64,000 nt of DNA from Bactericera cockerelli (GCA_024516035.1 CM044955.1:46948969-47012968); one strand, 5' to 3'. Shown: positions 32,865-45,030, counted from the stretch's first letter. The notes: generated from the letters alone by a model not told the origin. Made by a program: numbers and translations.

Positions 32865-34800
32865 ACCTAAATAATCACTTCTCTATGTTCCAGTTCAACA
32901 TATTATTGCACGTTATTTCTACCGCTTGTGTATTAGGACTCCTAAAATAAGATTTCTTTCTGTACTCAGGTCCTGAGTATCATCCATTATGTTTAAGTGT
33001 TGATGAGTTTGGGCTTGAAGTTGAAACAATTCGCAGTGCGATAGGTTTGGCTGGACGTTTGGTTCTCTTTGTGTCGGATCCCCATGATTAGTATAAATCG
33101 AGTGAATCTGGTAAAATCACTGGGTTTATTACAGGTTATGCATTATTTTTTGTTTGTTTATACTTAGACTTTTTATTATGAAATTATTAATGGATCATGG
33201 TTGGTTCTTCAATTTGAGCTAGGGAACTCGGGTTATAGAACTTTACTAGTGACTGGTCCCAAATGATTAAGACGACCCTACATTTGACAGAATGTAACTG
33301 GTAGACATGTGTTTTTTTTTTACATTCTTTTATTTATAAAATATTAGATTTTATTGAGTAATATATGTAGTTTACGAAATATACAGTGTCACAACTGATA
33401 ATCCGCCCCGAAGTTGAAATAAAATTGGTACAGTCTAATTATGGTTCGATGAATTTTTTTAAGTGTCAAACAGAATGAGTTACTCGATTTAATCGACCTG
33501 AATTATTGATAATTACTAATGGTGTCGAATTAAAACAAAATACTCAGGTTTTTTCGACAATTTTTTTTACTGAATAAATTTCTTTTTTTCGATATCAGAA
33601 AGAAGTGTGTAATAACCGTGCTTCAATTGGCACAAATTTTTCTAGGGGTCACAAGGAATAAGATATTTTTAAGATTTATTTTATAGGATTATATCGCTAA
33701 TTTTCACATTTTATCAGCATATGGAAAACAAACTAAATTTACAGAACTAATTTTTATTGCAAACATCTCTCTGTTTGTGGAAAGAACATAAAATTATATT
33801 CGAAATCAAATTTCTAGATATTCGATGTTTAAATTTAGTTATGGTGTTTTAACTCCACAGAATAGCAATGGGAGATCCTCGATATTTCTTAAAGCCATCA
33901 AGGGTAGTCCTGACTATTTTTCTAATTTCATCGACGGTCCATGAATAAAAAATCGCATGTGCTTATCCTTTTCAGAGTTGTTGTGTAAAAAAACTACTTT
34001 TATTTAAGTTTTCGAAATGGTTGGGTGGGCGAAAGGAATGGTAGAAATTGGTTTTATAATTTTTTTTCCAGGAGTCGAATCTCTCTCATCTGCAATTCTG
34101 TTACCTCACTTTGTAAACTCATTAAGAAAATACTCTCAGCTTGGGTCGATCTCAGTATTCAGCTTAAAATAACTTTTAATATCATCAAAAGTCGAATAGG
34201 TATTTAATATTACCACTCAATTAATTTACGTCCCCATTTTGCACCAATAAAGTTTTCTATTTTCCACACCTGTATAACACTTATTTTTTTTCGATACGAC
34301 TTTTTCATACACCTTGTTATTAGGATCCAAATTTATTATCCTTAATTATTGTAACTTAAAACTGGTTTTAAAATAATCCAGTACTGGTTTTTGTGTGGAA
34401 CCTTGTTATAATAGACTTAGAATCGAAAGTAAGTGTTTTTGCCTAATCAGGTTTTGTCTGTGTACGGTACAATTTTGTAAAGAACTATTTAGCTTACGAG
34501 AAAAAAATAATTGGTAAAACATATGACGCTTATTGACGTTTGATTTTTTTTTATGTACTTTTCTACATTTTAAAGTAAAATTTCAATAAATTCAGTCGAT
34601 TCAGGTTTAAAATATTGGCACCTCTTTTACATTTGATAACCACCACAAATGAGAAAAATTTCACTGAATCCGCATATTAGGTAAGACCCTGATTCTTTAT
34701 TTTTCAAATTCTTTACTATGGCATTAATTTGATGTACCTAAGTTTAGGTGGACAGCCTTCTATAAAATTATTTATTTATTTATAATAGTTACCTTCATTA
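32865..34800. other. Low-fidelity, partly redundant segment (probable gap fill)
   Basis: Sequence here is a heavily mutated repeat of 31718-32870 (in 32885 to about 34250), then a mutated version of the reverse complement of 21421-22050 (about 34250-34800). Clean homology to the other arm resumes at about 34800. Shared landmarks include GAATAGCAATGGGAGAT, GGTTGGTTCTTCA and TTGCACCA..AAAGTTTTCTATTTTCC. Mismatches and indels are spread evenly. No gene call should be taken from this stretch. Confidence -1.
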
Positions 34801-35734
34801 CAAGAGGACCTTCCATCCCTTGTCGCGCCCTAGTGGCTGTGCTGGTGGGGTGTCGCGTGACCTTTGTCTTAAATTGAATCCAACAGTAACAGTGTTCATG
34901 TTTTTCAACCTAATAGTAAAAATTCAAATTAAAAACATTGTTTTTTTTTTGGTGTGGTAGCAATCAGCCATTTACTAGCTTTGCTGACTGCCCTCTGGAA
35001 GATACATTAATTTGGATCTTCCCAAAGAAAGTTGAAATTTTTCAAATATTTATAGGGTCATTTGACAGAAAGTGTTTCTAGTCAATAGTCATATTCGTGT
35101 GGGAAAATGACGGGTCCGGGGTCATTCATAATTTTAATTTTTAAAAAAAAAAAGCTATTTGAATATCGGGGGGGGGGGGGGGGGTAGAATACGTTACGGT
35201 TTTTTACTCAACGCCATCCATGCGCAACAGGGGTCACTTTGGATAGATGGTGTAAGAAAATCTACCCCAGCTACCATGAATGTACAACGATAAAACGAAA
35301 CCATTTTTGGTTTATATAACAAATATTACGACATTTCCTTAGCATGGTAGGATTTTTTCTGTCCTATACTTGGATGCCCGGGGTTCACTCGTGAGGGAAA
35401 ATGAGTAGTTATGAGTGACAACCAGTGGCGACTAGAGGTTAAAGAATGATGTAAAATAATTTGGAAAAGTGAAGAAGTCTCTAAGTAATGCTAACCCACA
35501 AAAATTGTGAAGAGGCCTTGTGCTTCTCCACAAAGAAATCATACTTGAACTTATTTCCCGAGAACTTAGACGAGGATAGAAATGAAAATTTATCTCCTTG
35601 AGATGACTTGCAATTATTAATAATGAGATATACCTGTACACTGTACAGTGTACAATTATTGTCACATGCACAAACTAGGATAATATGTAACATTCATGTT
35701 GTGATTACCGCACAAATATCATAACCTTAAAGCT

Positions 35735-35880
35735 TGGGTGGAAGAGATTGCCATTGGCAATAACCCCGCCCTTTAGTTAGGACAATTGTGTATATTTTAT
35801 CCATGTTATCTTTATTTCTTGTTTATATTGTTCTAAATTTTGTGTTTTAATTTTTATCATTACTTGTTTGCATATTATAG
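35735..35880 (+). mobile_element. LINE-derived 3' end
   Basis: Arm copy of 20300-20465: TTGGGTGGAAGAGATTGCCA and GGCAATAACCCCGCCCTTTA, followed by an AT-rich end. Confidence -1.
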
Positions 35881-35882
35881 TA

Positions 35883-36453
35883 CAGGGTGCGGCGCGGTTA
35901 TGTCCCATTTTGAATCGCCCAGTGTGAAGCCGCACTTCTAATTAGACAAGTTCAAACAAAGTTAGAAGATGCACAAACTACTAATTTTTTCGATTCAATT
36001 TAGCTCAGTTCTCAAAATGATTTTATCAAAGCAACAGAAAGCTTATTGCGTGGAGAGTTATTCCCAGGGCGTTTGATTTGTTTAAGAGGTGACCTTCCTT
36101 GGCCAGCGCGATCCCCGGATTTAGCTCCCTGTGATTTTTTCTTGTGGGGTTACCTCAAATCGAAAGTTTACAATGATCGTCCAAGAATACTTGAAGAGTT
36201 AAAACACAACATTCGCCGTGAAATAGGCCGTATACCTGTCGCAATGTTGGAAAAAGTAGAGCGAAACTTTAGAAATCGCCTTCAGCAGTGTATGGACAAT
36301 GACGGTCGGCATTTGAATGGTGTACTCTTCAAAACTAGATAAAATCAAACCTTACATATTTCTAGATGATAATTCAACAACAAGATTCAGGTAAGACTGA
36401 CAGCCTTTTTTTAATCGAATATTCAAAAAGGGACATAACCGCGCCGCACCCTG
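35883..36453 (+). mobile_element. mariner-like element, internally deleted (arm copy)
   Basis: Same 571-bp element as 19734-20304, with TA at 35881-35882 and 36454-36455. The transposase fragment (36046-36342) has the same protein sequence, including ARSPDLAPCDFFLWGYLKSK. Confidence -1.
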
Positions 36454-36498
36454 TACATAGGTATATCCTAATAATAAAGAATTCAATTCTTCTTCTTT

Positions 36499-36777
36499 CA
36501 CTTTGCCTGTTCCCAAACCAACTTGAGGTCGGCATTTGTTCCATGAATCCTTTCCTTCCATATCTTTCTATTTAGCGCGTCCTCTTTTCTCCAGTTTTTC
36601 TTTCTTAGGTCTTCTTCATCTTTGTCTCTCCATCTCATCTTGGGTCTTCCTCACTTTCCTTTACCGCCTTTTTGAAGTTCTTGTATTCTCTTACTCAGAT
36701 AGTTTTCGTCTCTTCGCTCTATATGTCCGAACCATCTCAGCCTACTCTCTTGTATTTTCTTTGCCAAAGAATTCATT
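36499..36777 (-). pseudogene. LINE reverse-transcriptase C-terminal remnant (arm copy)
   Basis: Reverse complement of 19411-19689 with the same internal stop. Open frames on the plus strand through this stretch are shadows. Confidence -1.
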
Positions 36778-36817
36778 TATAATAATAATAATAAACTTAT
36801 TTTCATTATTTCCGCAG

Positions 36818-36946
36818 AAAACTGGCGCCAGAATCAAGATCTACACCAACTGCTGTCCCCAGAGCACGGATCGTGTGGCCCAGGTGTTTGGCACCGGGGA
36901 AACTGCCGTCAACTGCATCCGTGAGATCATGGAACTCTTGAAAACG
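36818..36946 (+). CDS. hnRNPK: hnRNP K-like gene, KH2 second exon (contig B)
   Basis: A 129-nt exon, acceptor TTTCCGCAG and donor GTGAGT (36947), with the same protein as 19241-19369: KTGARIKIY..CCPQSTDRVAQVF..EIMELLKT. It follows the KH2a exon on the same contig and strand across a 12.3-kb intron in matching phase (0/0), which confirms that contig B itself is colinear. The intron holds the long-TIR element and the noisy segment. Confidence -1.
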
Positions 36947-37092
36947 GTGAGTGGTGTGTGTTCCCACGCCCAAGGGCCGACTTATGAAACAGGATTAGAT
37001 TTAATCTAAGTGGACACTATCCAGCGTAATGGGACTTCTTGTCTCGAGCCGACAGTCTAAATAAAGCACTACTATACTATACTATACTATCC

Positions 37093-37478
37093 CTTAATTC
37101 GGTCAACAGTACGTACACTGGTAGTCACGTAGTAGCGTTTCGATCCGTTGGTTCGAATCCCACCCAGTGCATGAATTTTTCTTCATTAATTTGAGTTTTT
37201 GACCACAAGTCTCTGAGCGTTAAAAATTCTCTGAGAGGGTGGTAGAAAATGCTTTAAGAGGTTGATCGATAAGGAAGCGGACTTGTAACCTGGAGGTCGG
37301 TGGTTCAAGTCCCGGTTTCAGCGTAGATTTAGTAAAGCGAGTTTGAGTACTAGTTTTGATATCACAAAAGTGATTAACACAAATATGATAACTGCTTTAA
37401 GAGGTTGGTAGAATATGCTTTGAGCATTAACCTCACCTGGAAACCTTCCACTAAAGAGTGTTATTGTTATTATTATTG
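37093..37478 (+). mobile_element. SINE-B with nested SINE-A and 15-bp target duplication
   Basis: The outer SINE has the B-box word TTGGTTCGAATCCCACCCAG and tail CCTTCCACTAAAGAGTGTTA plus ATT repeats. It is split by a 5'-truncated SINE-A (37265-37392) flanked by TGCTTTAAGAGGTTG at 37250-37264 and 37393-37407. SINE-A was therefore active after SINE-B. Confidence -1.
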
Positions 37479-37892
37479 GTTTAAAAGTCCGACTGGAGAC
37501 CGTGTCAGTCTTACCTTAACTTTAATTCTGTTTCATAATGTGGCCTCGATCTAGATCGATCATCAGAAAATATCCGGTGTTTTATGAAACGAAGGTTTTT
37601 TTTTCACGGAAGAGAATTTTTCGAGACGAGAATCAGAGCTTGCCTCGAAATCCATCATCGCTCGACAGATAATTTCTAGGAAATCACGTTAGATTTCGCG
37701 AAATTTTCTTTTTCTCTTGAAACTTTCAATTTTACTATGAAGTTTATTGGCATGATGAAGTTTTACAACTGAAGTTTTACAGCTCTCTCAAAAAGAGAAA
37801 AGTATAACTAATATTCTTTCAGTCCTAGAAATGCGGGAAACCCTTTTTTTCTGTTAATAAATGTACTGGGTGGTTTGTATCTCCATATAGAA

Positions 37893-38035
37893 AAAAGTTA
37901 TCATATTTGAGTCAATCAACTACGTGCTATCACATCTACTCAATTTTTCTTTACAAAATCTACGCTGAAACCGGAACTTCAACCATTGACCTCAGGTTAC
38001 AAGTTCGCCGCCTTATCGATCAAGCTACTCAGGTC
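37893..38035 (-). mobile_element. SINE-A copy (arm copy)
   Basis: Reverse complement of 18152-18295, with one G of the GGAGG word missing in this copy. Confidence -1.
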
Positions 38036-38597
38036 CATAAAGAAACTAATATGCTGACGGTTGTAACAATCTTAGTTTCAAAAAAAGTATTTTGTCTTAG
38101 TATTACTCAAGTTCAAATTCTCTTTTTGTGTATTTTCTTTATTTTAAATTATTTATAAATGTTGCCTCTCAAATCATTCCTGATATTTTATTTTGTTCAC
38201 ATTCTATTCAGGTAAAGTCATACAAAGTTTTTGACTTTGGCAATCCAGAGAGACAAAAAAAGTAAATTCAGCTTTTAAAAATCATTCTCATGCACTTAAT
38301 TCTCACCTAGTATACAGTCAAACCTGGATATGAGAGGAAAATTTCTAGGTCAAATTTACGTCTCTATAAGGGAAAATTACTTTTTTATAAGAGAAACCTG
38401 GATATAAGAGAAAAGAAATATAGGTTCCTTAAAGTTCTTTTGTAGCCAAGTTTGACTGTATATATATACACTTAAAATTTTAAAATAAAACAACACACTT
38501 TATTTTAAAATAAAACAATCAACAAATAATTAAAAACAAGCAAAATAATATAACAAAATTACTTTAATTTATATTCACAATATATTGTCTTGTAATA

Positions 38598-38743
38598 CCG
38601 ACCTCAGTAGCTTGAACGGTAAGGCGATGGACTTGTAACCTGGAGGTCGGTGGTTCAAGTCACGGTTTTCAGCGTGGATTTAGTAAAGCGAGTTTGAGTA
38701 GTTGTGATATCACGTAATTGATTAACACAAATATGATAACTTT
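38598..38743 (+). mobile_element. SINE-A copy (arm copy)
   Basis: Arm copy of 17443-17593: ACCGACCTCAGTAGCTTGAA head, TCGGTGGTTCAAGTCACGG B box, ATATGATAACTTTTT tail. Confidence -1.
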
Positions 38744-38868
38744 TTTATATTGTCTTGTAATCAATTGCGAAGTTAATATGAAGAATTCAACCATTCCATT
38801 GATGGTTTCAACCTTCTCCGATATTAAATAAAATTGTTGAAATAAACACCCTCTCTTCTTCTCCCCAG

Positions 38869-39121
38869 GCCCCAGTGAAAGGTGTGGACAACCCGTACGA
38901 CCCGCACAACTTTGACGACTTCTACGCCGAGGAGTACGGCGGCTATGGAGGGGGAGGGGGTGGAGGCGGCGCCCCCGGGGGGAGCCAGGGTGGCGGCAGA
39001 GGCGGGGGAGGGGGCCGCTTCGGTGGAGCGCCCCAAGGAGGCAGGGGCGGCTTCGGGAGTGGCGCGCCGCGCGGCGGAGGCAGATTTGGCGGCGAGGGGC
39101 CGCCCTCGGGAGGATTTGGAG
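38869..39121 (+). CDS. hnRNPK: hnRNP K-like gene, Gly-rich exon (contig B)
   Basis: A 253-nt exon, acceptor TTCTCCCCAG and donor GTAAGT (39122). Reads APVKGVDNPYDPHNFDDFYA, EEYGGYG and a long Gly/Arg/Phe tract, the same protein as the contig A copy. Exit phase +1 (G|CT gives Ala at the next junction). This is the disordered linker between KH2 and KH3. Confidence -1.
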
Positions 39122-39136
39122 GTAAGTGGTCAACTG

Positions 39137-39390
39137 TTTGGTAATCGCGGGTCTGTCGCGGGTTCGGAACCCAACCGGGCGGGACACGACAAGTTATCCT
39201 TCAATCCCTTAAAAGTACAACAGTACTTTAAAAAGAATATGCAAAAAGAAAAGAATATTATTATGTAATAATAAACATTATTATTATCTTCGGTATTTTG
39301 ACCATATAATAATACCCTTGAGCTTACTGCTGGAATAATGGGACTCAATAGTCCTAATGAGACAGTATAATTAAGGCGATATTATATTAT
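39137..39390 (+). mobile_element. SINE-C abutting the splice donor (arm copy)
   Basis: Arm copy of 16797-17060: TGTCGCGGGTTCGGAACCCA B box, then GACACGACAAGTTATCC, ending ATAATGGGACTCAATAGTCC and GAGACAGTATAATTAAGGCG. Confidence -1.
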
Positions 39391-39794
39391 TATATCATTA
39401 CGACCAAGTCTTGTTGATTTCAAATGTAAGGTCCATCTCATACCAATTCCATTAAACAAGGTGATACATTTCTGACTACTGCTTAACCAACAGCACTAAT
39501 GAGCTGATCAGCGCTAGTCAGGCTTGACAGGTTGATAAGGAGGTTTCTTTTTTAATGGTCTTGGGCAAAAATAAGCTCGATCTGATAATGTGATGGTTTG
39601 TAACTTTAATTAAAGCTCTGTCTTGGAAGGGTTTATTTCTCTAATGAGGTACCTTACTTCAACATCAACAAAAAAAGGTTCACCTATCAAAAATCTCCCG
39701 TACAAGAGATTTGTTGCCAGGTTTGAGGATATATCATCCCTGTCTCTGGAATTCTAGGTTGGTAGGTCGTCGTGGGTGCAAAACTCTGCGGGAA

Positions 39795-39830
39795 CAATAT
39801 TTGTACCCACTAAAATGGGTACAAATATTG
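39795..39830. repeat. Perfect 15-bp hairpin (arm copy)
   Basis: CAATATTTGTACCCA, 6-nt loop CTAAAA, exact complement. Confidence -1.
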
Positions 39831-40282
39831 CCATTTTGTGATATTTTAACCTCAGAAGCTGAAAGACACTTATAGTTTTTTAAATTAAATTTGATTTTTA
39901 ACTATTTTTTGGTGGTAAACCTATGTTTATTTGTTCAATTAATAAATTTAATAATGAAACATGATGAAACAAATAGCCCCGCTATACAATTAAAAAAGTT
40001 GGTTCTAATTCCTCTCCCCTCTACAACTATTTCCTTATTATAGGTCAAGGATAGTAAAAAAGAAGGTGGTTCTAATTTTACCCCCCCCCCCCTTAATTGG
40101 TTTCAATTTGTCTCTTCCTGTTAGTTGGGGTCCAATTTGTCTCTCCCTATACCAATCCAACCAACCAGTTGGTTCTATCTAATGCCCCCCCCCCCCTTGT
40201 TCAACCAGCTGGTTCTAATTTGTCTCTCCCTATACCAATCCAATCAACCAGTTGGTTCTAATTCGTCTCCGCCTAATTCCAG

Positions 40283-40362
40283 CTGATCGCGGGTACGGCG
40301 TCCCCCAGGGAGCCGGTGGTGGTTACTATGCGGGCGCCGGGGCCGGGGGGTATGGACCACCG
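40283..40362 (+). CDS. hnRNPK: hnRNP K-like gene, Gly/Tyr-rich exon (contig B allele)
   Basis: An 80-nt exon, acceptor TAATTCCAG and donor GTAAGT (40363). Reads (A)DRGYGVPQGAGGGYYAGAGAGGYGPP, leaving phase 0. One C shorter than the contig A allele just before the donor; the next exon is one G longer, so the frame is kept with a local change. Confidence -1.
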
Positions 40363-41302
40363 GTAAGTGATGGGCGCTCTGGTGGTGGCACCATAACCAA
40401 ACTTTGGGAACCGCTTGAGAGTTCAACAAAACATGTGACACGAGAGCATAAAAATATTTTATTTGTTTAACTACATTAGTACAATAATCTCAAATAAAAA
40501 TTAAAAAAAAAAAATTATTTCTGTTTGATTCTTCATTTGTTGCAACGTTTTTGTAAGTTAAAAAAAAAACAAGTTTACTTAATTAATATAGCTAATATTT
40601 TGAACGCCTAGAGCAAATTCAATGCCAAGGCAATCTATCAAATCTTTTTTTTTTTTGTTGCTAGAACTAACTTCGGGTAGCTCTATGCTTAAGATTATGC
40701 ACCTTGTAACAAAATTGAATGTCATTTGTTGGATTCTCAAGCATTTTTCGGGCAGATACTTGGTCGCTTCGATTTCTTGAAACAATCTGTACGTCGTCGG
40801 AGGGGAGAGAGCGTAGGATAATTTCGCCATGTTTTTTTTTCTCATTGAAAGCCAAATTATGAAACAGGATTGTGTTTTTCGGACACTTCAAATTGAAAAA
40901 TAGCTTTTAAAGTCTAGAGAGCCAGAAACTCAACCATGGAACATATTGCAGAGGACAATTTTGATTCTCAAGTCATACTTTCGTTATGACTTGGGAATCC
41001 GTTAGTTCGAATCCCTGCCAGTTCATGAATTTTTCCTCATTGATTTGAGAAATCAACTACATCATAACCTGGTATATACTACCCGGTTTTCCAGTAGTTT
41101 TGGTGCAAATTTTAATTGAGCACCAAAACTATAAATTAAACTATTAAAGATATATGTACAAAAATATAACTATGACGTGAAAAAAAATTGATATATCCAC
41201 TGCGAATTCTGTTTCATAGTTTGGTTTTCAACCCGGCTAGAAGAGGGAGGGTGCGTGCAGGGAGGGATCTGACATGGTTGGCCTGTGCTTGTGTGTTCGC
41301 AG

Positions 41303-41365
41303 GAGAGTTGCCAGGGGGGGGGCGCGGGGCCTCGTAATTCTACTCAGGTCACCATTCCGAAAGAT
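41303..41365 (+). CDS. hnRNPK: hnRNP K-like gene, linker/KH3 first exon (contig B allele)
   Basis: A 63-nt exon, acceptor GTGTTCGCAG and donor GTAAGT (41366). In the phase left by the 80-nt exon it reads ESCQGGGAGPRNSTQVTIPK and D. Compared with contig A (GELP then GGGAG), the four residues ESCQ come from reading this stretch in another frame. STQVTIPKD is the first KH3 strand. Confidence -1.
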
Positions 41366-42106
41366 GTAAGTGCCCCCTCTCACTGTTCTTCTCCTCTCCC
41401 GGAGGCCTCCCTCATCCGAAGCTGGCTGGACCCTGTTTCTCCCAGTGGTGGAAAGTCAACTAACAATTAGTAGATGGTAAAAAAAAAAAAAGATGGTAAA
41501 ATTGTATGGATGTGAAGTTCACAAGTGCCCTGAAGTAAAGCGAAGCGGTTCCGGGGCACAATTACCTTTAAAAAATAAGATGGTAAAATTAGGTATTAAA
41601 AAAAAACTAAAACTAAAGAAAGCTGGCCGCGCCACTTGAAACACAAAATTTGCTAGTCCATTCATTCACTTGTCCTTTTTTTGGTATTGGTTATTCTCCT
41701 TATCATGGGAATGTCATACAGCCACGTTTGTCCTGTAAACGTATTTTCAGTATATCTAGCAAAAAAATATTCGTGCGCCCTTACAAAGGCCACTGTAGCC
41801 CGTTTTAGTTTAGCACGTCCATTTTAACGCTGGCCTAAAACTCTGTTCTCGTGTCGTGGCCAGCTTGACGTATCTTATTACCATCTACTAAAAGCATTGG
41901 TTGAGTTTCCATCGTGTTGGAGGAGCGAGGGCCAGGACAGTTCTAGAGACTGAAGGGCCGTGGTTGACCTTGACATGTGCAGAAGTTACTAGAATCTTGG
42001 AGAGTTTTTGCAGACGAGAATTGTATTTCGTCTCGTCTCGTCTAGTGGCTGGGTCCAGATGCGGGTGCCAGGTCAGAGCTCATGTAGATTCAAGGTCCCG
42101 TGATCA

Positions 42107-42245
42107 CTTTGAAGCTCTGTGATTGGTGGAAATTGATCACGTAGATTTGGAGCTCTGTGATTGGTGGAAATTAATCACGTAGATTTGGAGCTCTGTGATT
42201 GGTGGAAATTGATCACGTAGTTTTGGAGCTCTGTGATTGGTGGAA
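42107..42245. repeat. 38-bp tandem repeat (arm copy)
   Basis: GGAGCTCTGTGATTGGTGG units; inverted copy of 13941-14080. Confidence -1.
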
Positions 42246-43780
42246 TGCTTTGAGCATTAACGTCGCCTGGTGGTTCCCTTCCACTGAAGAGTGTTATTGT
42301 TAGCTACGTGTGTTTACCACATCAGCTTTCATAAATTCGGGCCTTGATCTTCTTACGTCTCGTCTCCTGTTAAAATTAGAAAGTGTCAAGGTCAATCACC
42401 TTCCCTACTCTCGAGCTGTGCTGTTTCTATTAGATTTACTTGCTCATGTCCCTCTCTTGTTTTTACGGCGTGTTTTCCCTTTCATTCTCAAAAGTCTTAC
42501 CTTGTGATGAATCCCTTTAGGTATAAGTTGTAGTGTTAGATTGTAGTGTTAATCACAGTAGTGAACCCATGATATTCAGACACTCGACACCAATACACGC
42601 CTTATCTTAAATTGCATTATCGGGGTTCAAACCAAAAAGCACGGATACCAAAAATTTGCTGTCAACAATTCACTTTCCGAGGTCAATTCTATTCTCCTTC
42701 TCATATTAACATACATTTGATTCTCTCAGTCACGTTTAGTTCCTTTACAGGTTATACTTTGTCTCTCACACTTTTATAGTCGAACCTGGATATATTAGAA
42801 CCCCTAAGACAGAGAATAAATCTGGTGTAAACATCACACGACTTTCCTTATCCCTTAAAAAGAAGTCGAATTCCGCCACTAGTGACTCAGCGGTAACAGA
42901 TAGCTAAAAATCAACGCCCAATTCGTAATCAGCACTTCAAAATCATTGAATTTGATTGGTCACAACCCCCATCTAGGATGAATAATAAAAAAAGTTGGTC
43001 AAAGTGGGTCCCCCCCAAAATACCGGTAAATTGGGGATTTGGGGCCAAGGTCCATAAAGTTCATATATCAAAAAAATGATCAGATTATTTTTTTTAATAT
43101 AAGAAAATGTTGTTCTCCAACTTTTTTTGTATCTTCAACCAATTCAAAGAAGCGGCGCTTGCGGCTAATATTTGACGAATACTTTCCTTATTATAGGATA
43201 AGGAAAGTAATTAATTATTAAGATGTTTCTAATATAGCCAGTTCTCTATTACACGTAAACAGGGACCTGAGATTTTCTCTATCTTAAAGAGTTTCCACTA
43301 TATCCGTTGCATTATATCCAGGTTTGACTAGCATTTTTGGTTTTTTCTTCTCGACCACGTATTTTTCTTCATATCAGATATTGTTTCCTAGTTACTTGTA
43401 AGAGTAACGACCAATGGCGGCATTACCAGAGTAAAAAGAAATTAATGTAATAGAATAATTCGAAAAAGTAAAGAGGGTAATGCTGCGTTGCATAGTACTT
43501 TTTGTTGCATAGTAATGCTGCACTACCCACAAAAATTGTGAAGAGGCCTTGTGCTTCACCACAGATAAAACCCTACATACATATTTTTCCTTCCGCCTTT
43601 TCACAAGTATCTTCCCGTTTAATTGGATTGTTTAAGAGACGAAGCCGCTTTTTCAACCCAATATTCAGTTTAAGCTCTTTTTTCGCTAATATGGAACAGA
43701 TATTTGTCTTTTCTTAGGGAAAACACTTTTCTTCATTTTCCTCTATACTAACATTTTCTTCATACCTATTTACTATCACC
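42246..43780. other. Intronic DNA without recognised features (arm copy)
   Basis: Mirror of 12410-13940; short ORFs only. Confidence -1.
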
Positions 43781-43782
43781 AC

Positions 43783-43945
43783 TGTCCCGGTAGCTCAGTG
43801 ATAAAGGTGGCACTCGGTGTCGCGGGTCCGAAACCTAGCCGGGGCATGACAAGTTTTCCTCTCATTTGCAATTTTTACCACCTAATAATAATTCTGGAAT
43901 AATAGAACTCAAAAGTCCTAATCGAACAGTATAAATAAGTCGATA
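43783..43945 (+). mobile_element. SINE-C copy (arm copy)
   Basis: CTGTCCCGGTAGCTCAGTGA (A box), GTCGCGGGTCCGAAACC (B box). The head could pair GTCCCGG with CCGGGGC like a tRNA acceptor stem, but the body and other copies show it is a SINE. Confidence -1.
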
Positions 43946-44184
43946 TTATTATTATTTGTTTATTTTAAAATAATCAAATTGGGGTATTAGATCATTATTT
44001 TTTTTCCCCTACTTTTTGTTGCATAATATTTTTTTCACACTCCCATCCGTGATTTATTGCTTGCTCTAGTGTTTGCCGCTGAATATGAATGTAGCTTTTC
44101 ATAATTAAATGTAGATAACAAAAAAAAGTTATCATATTTGTGTTAATCATTTTCGTGATATTCAACTATTCAAAATCGAGCGCA

Positions 44185-44340
44185 CGAGTAGCTCAGTGGT
44201 TAAGCACTAGCTTGTCATGGGGAAGGCCCCGTGTTTGAATCCCGCGCCGACAAAAAAAATTTATTCAAAATTTGGTTACAATTGTGTGTAAGGTATACCT
44301 TCCGGTGCGCTCGTGTTGACCCATCACCTAAAATAACTCG
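44185..44340 (+). mobile_element. SINE family D (arm copy)
   Basis: GAGCGCACGAGTAGCTCAGT (A box), GTGTTTGAATCCCGCGCCG (B box), body with ACCTTCCGGTGCGCTCGTGT and CCCATCACCT. Confidence -1.
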
Positions 44341-44431
44341 TAAAAAAAGTGATGAACTCAAATATGATGACTTCACACTTTTTTATGTAATTCGTTTCTC
44401 TCTGACTTCAAACCGTCCTCTACGATTGTGA

Positions 44432-44435
44432 TTAA
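44432..44435. other. Empty TTAA site of the piggyBac-like MITE
   Basis: GATTGTGATTAACACAAATA here is the uninterrupted counterpart of the 11108-11715 insertion site. Confidence -1.
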
Positions 44436-44439
44436 CACA

Positions 44440-44835
44440 AATATGATGACTTTATTATTATTAAACTCTTTTTTAAAAGAAGGACATATGTACAAACAAA
44501 TTGTGGTAAAAATTAAAAATACAAAAGAAAATATGAATATAAACAAGGAAAAAAAAAACAACATAGATAAATATGATGACTTTATTATTAAACTCTTTAT
44601 TAAAAAGGCATATGTACAAACAAATAATGGTAAAAATTGAAATACAAAATTGAAAATATGAATATAAACAAGGAAGAAAAAAAAAAACAACAGAGAAATA
44701 TGATGACTTTATTATTAAACTCTTTATAAAAAAGGCATACGTACAAACAAATAATGGTAAAAATTGAAATACAAAATTGAAAATATGAAGAAGAAGAAAA
44801 AAAAAAAAAAAAACAACAGATAAATATGATAACTT
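44440..44835. repeat. Tandem units of about 126 bp, AT-rich (arm copy)
   Basis: ATGATGACTTTATTATTAAA recurs near 44445, 44572 and 44699 (about three units, against four on contig A at 10544-11100). Confidence -1.
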
Positions 44836-44919
44836 TAAAGTCAGAAGACATGTGTAATAAACTTGATCAAGAAATCTGATGGCACTGATTGTTTGATTAT
44901 TATTATTTCTTTCACTACA

Positions 44920-44980
44920 ACCGTCCCCTCTCCGGCTGGTTTCAGATGGCCGGCGCCATTATTGGTAAGTCTGGATAACT
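44920..44980 (+). other. Duplicated 3' splice site before KH3 (arm copy)
   Basis: GGCTGGTTTCAG then ATGGCCGGCGCCATTATTGG at 44946, 85 bp before the true exon start. Translation reaches IIGKSG and then TAA. The copied exon start also contains TTG|GTAAGT, a usable-looking donor. Confidence -1.
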
Positions 44981-45030
44981 TTATTATTATTTCCCTTCAC
45001 CACAACCCTCCTCTCTCCGGTTGGTTTCAG

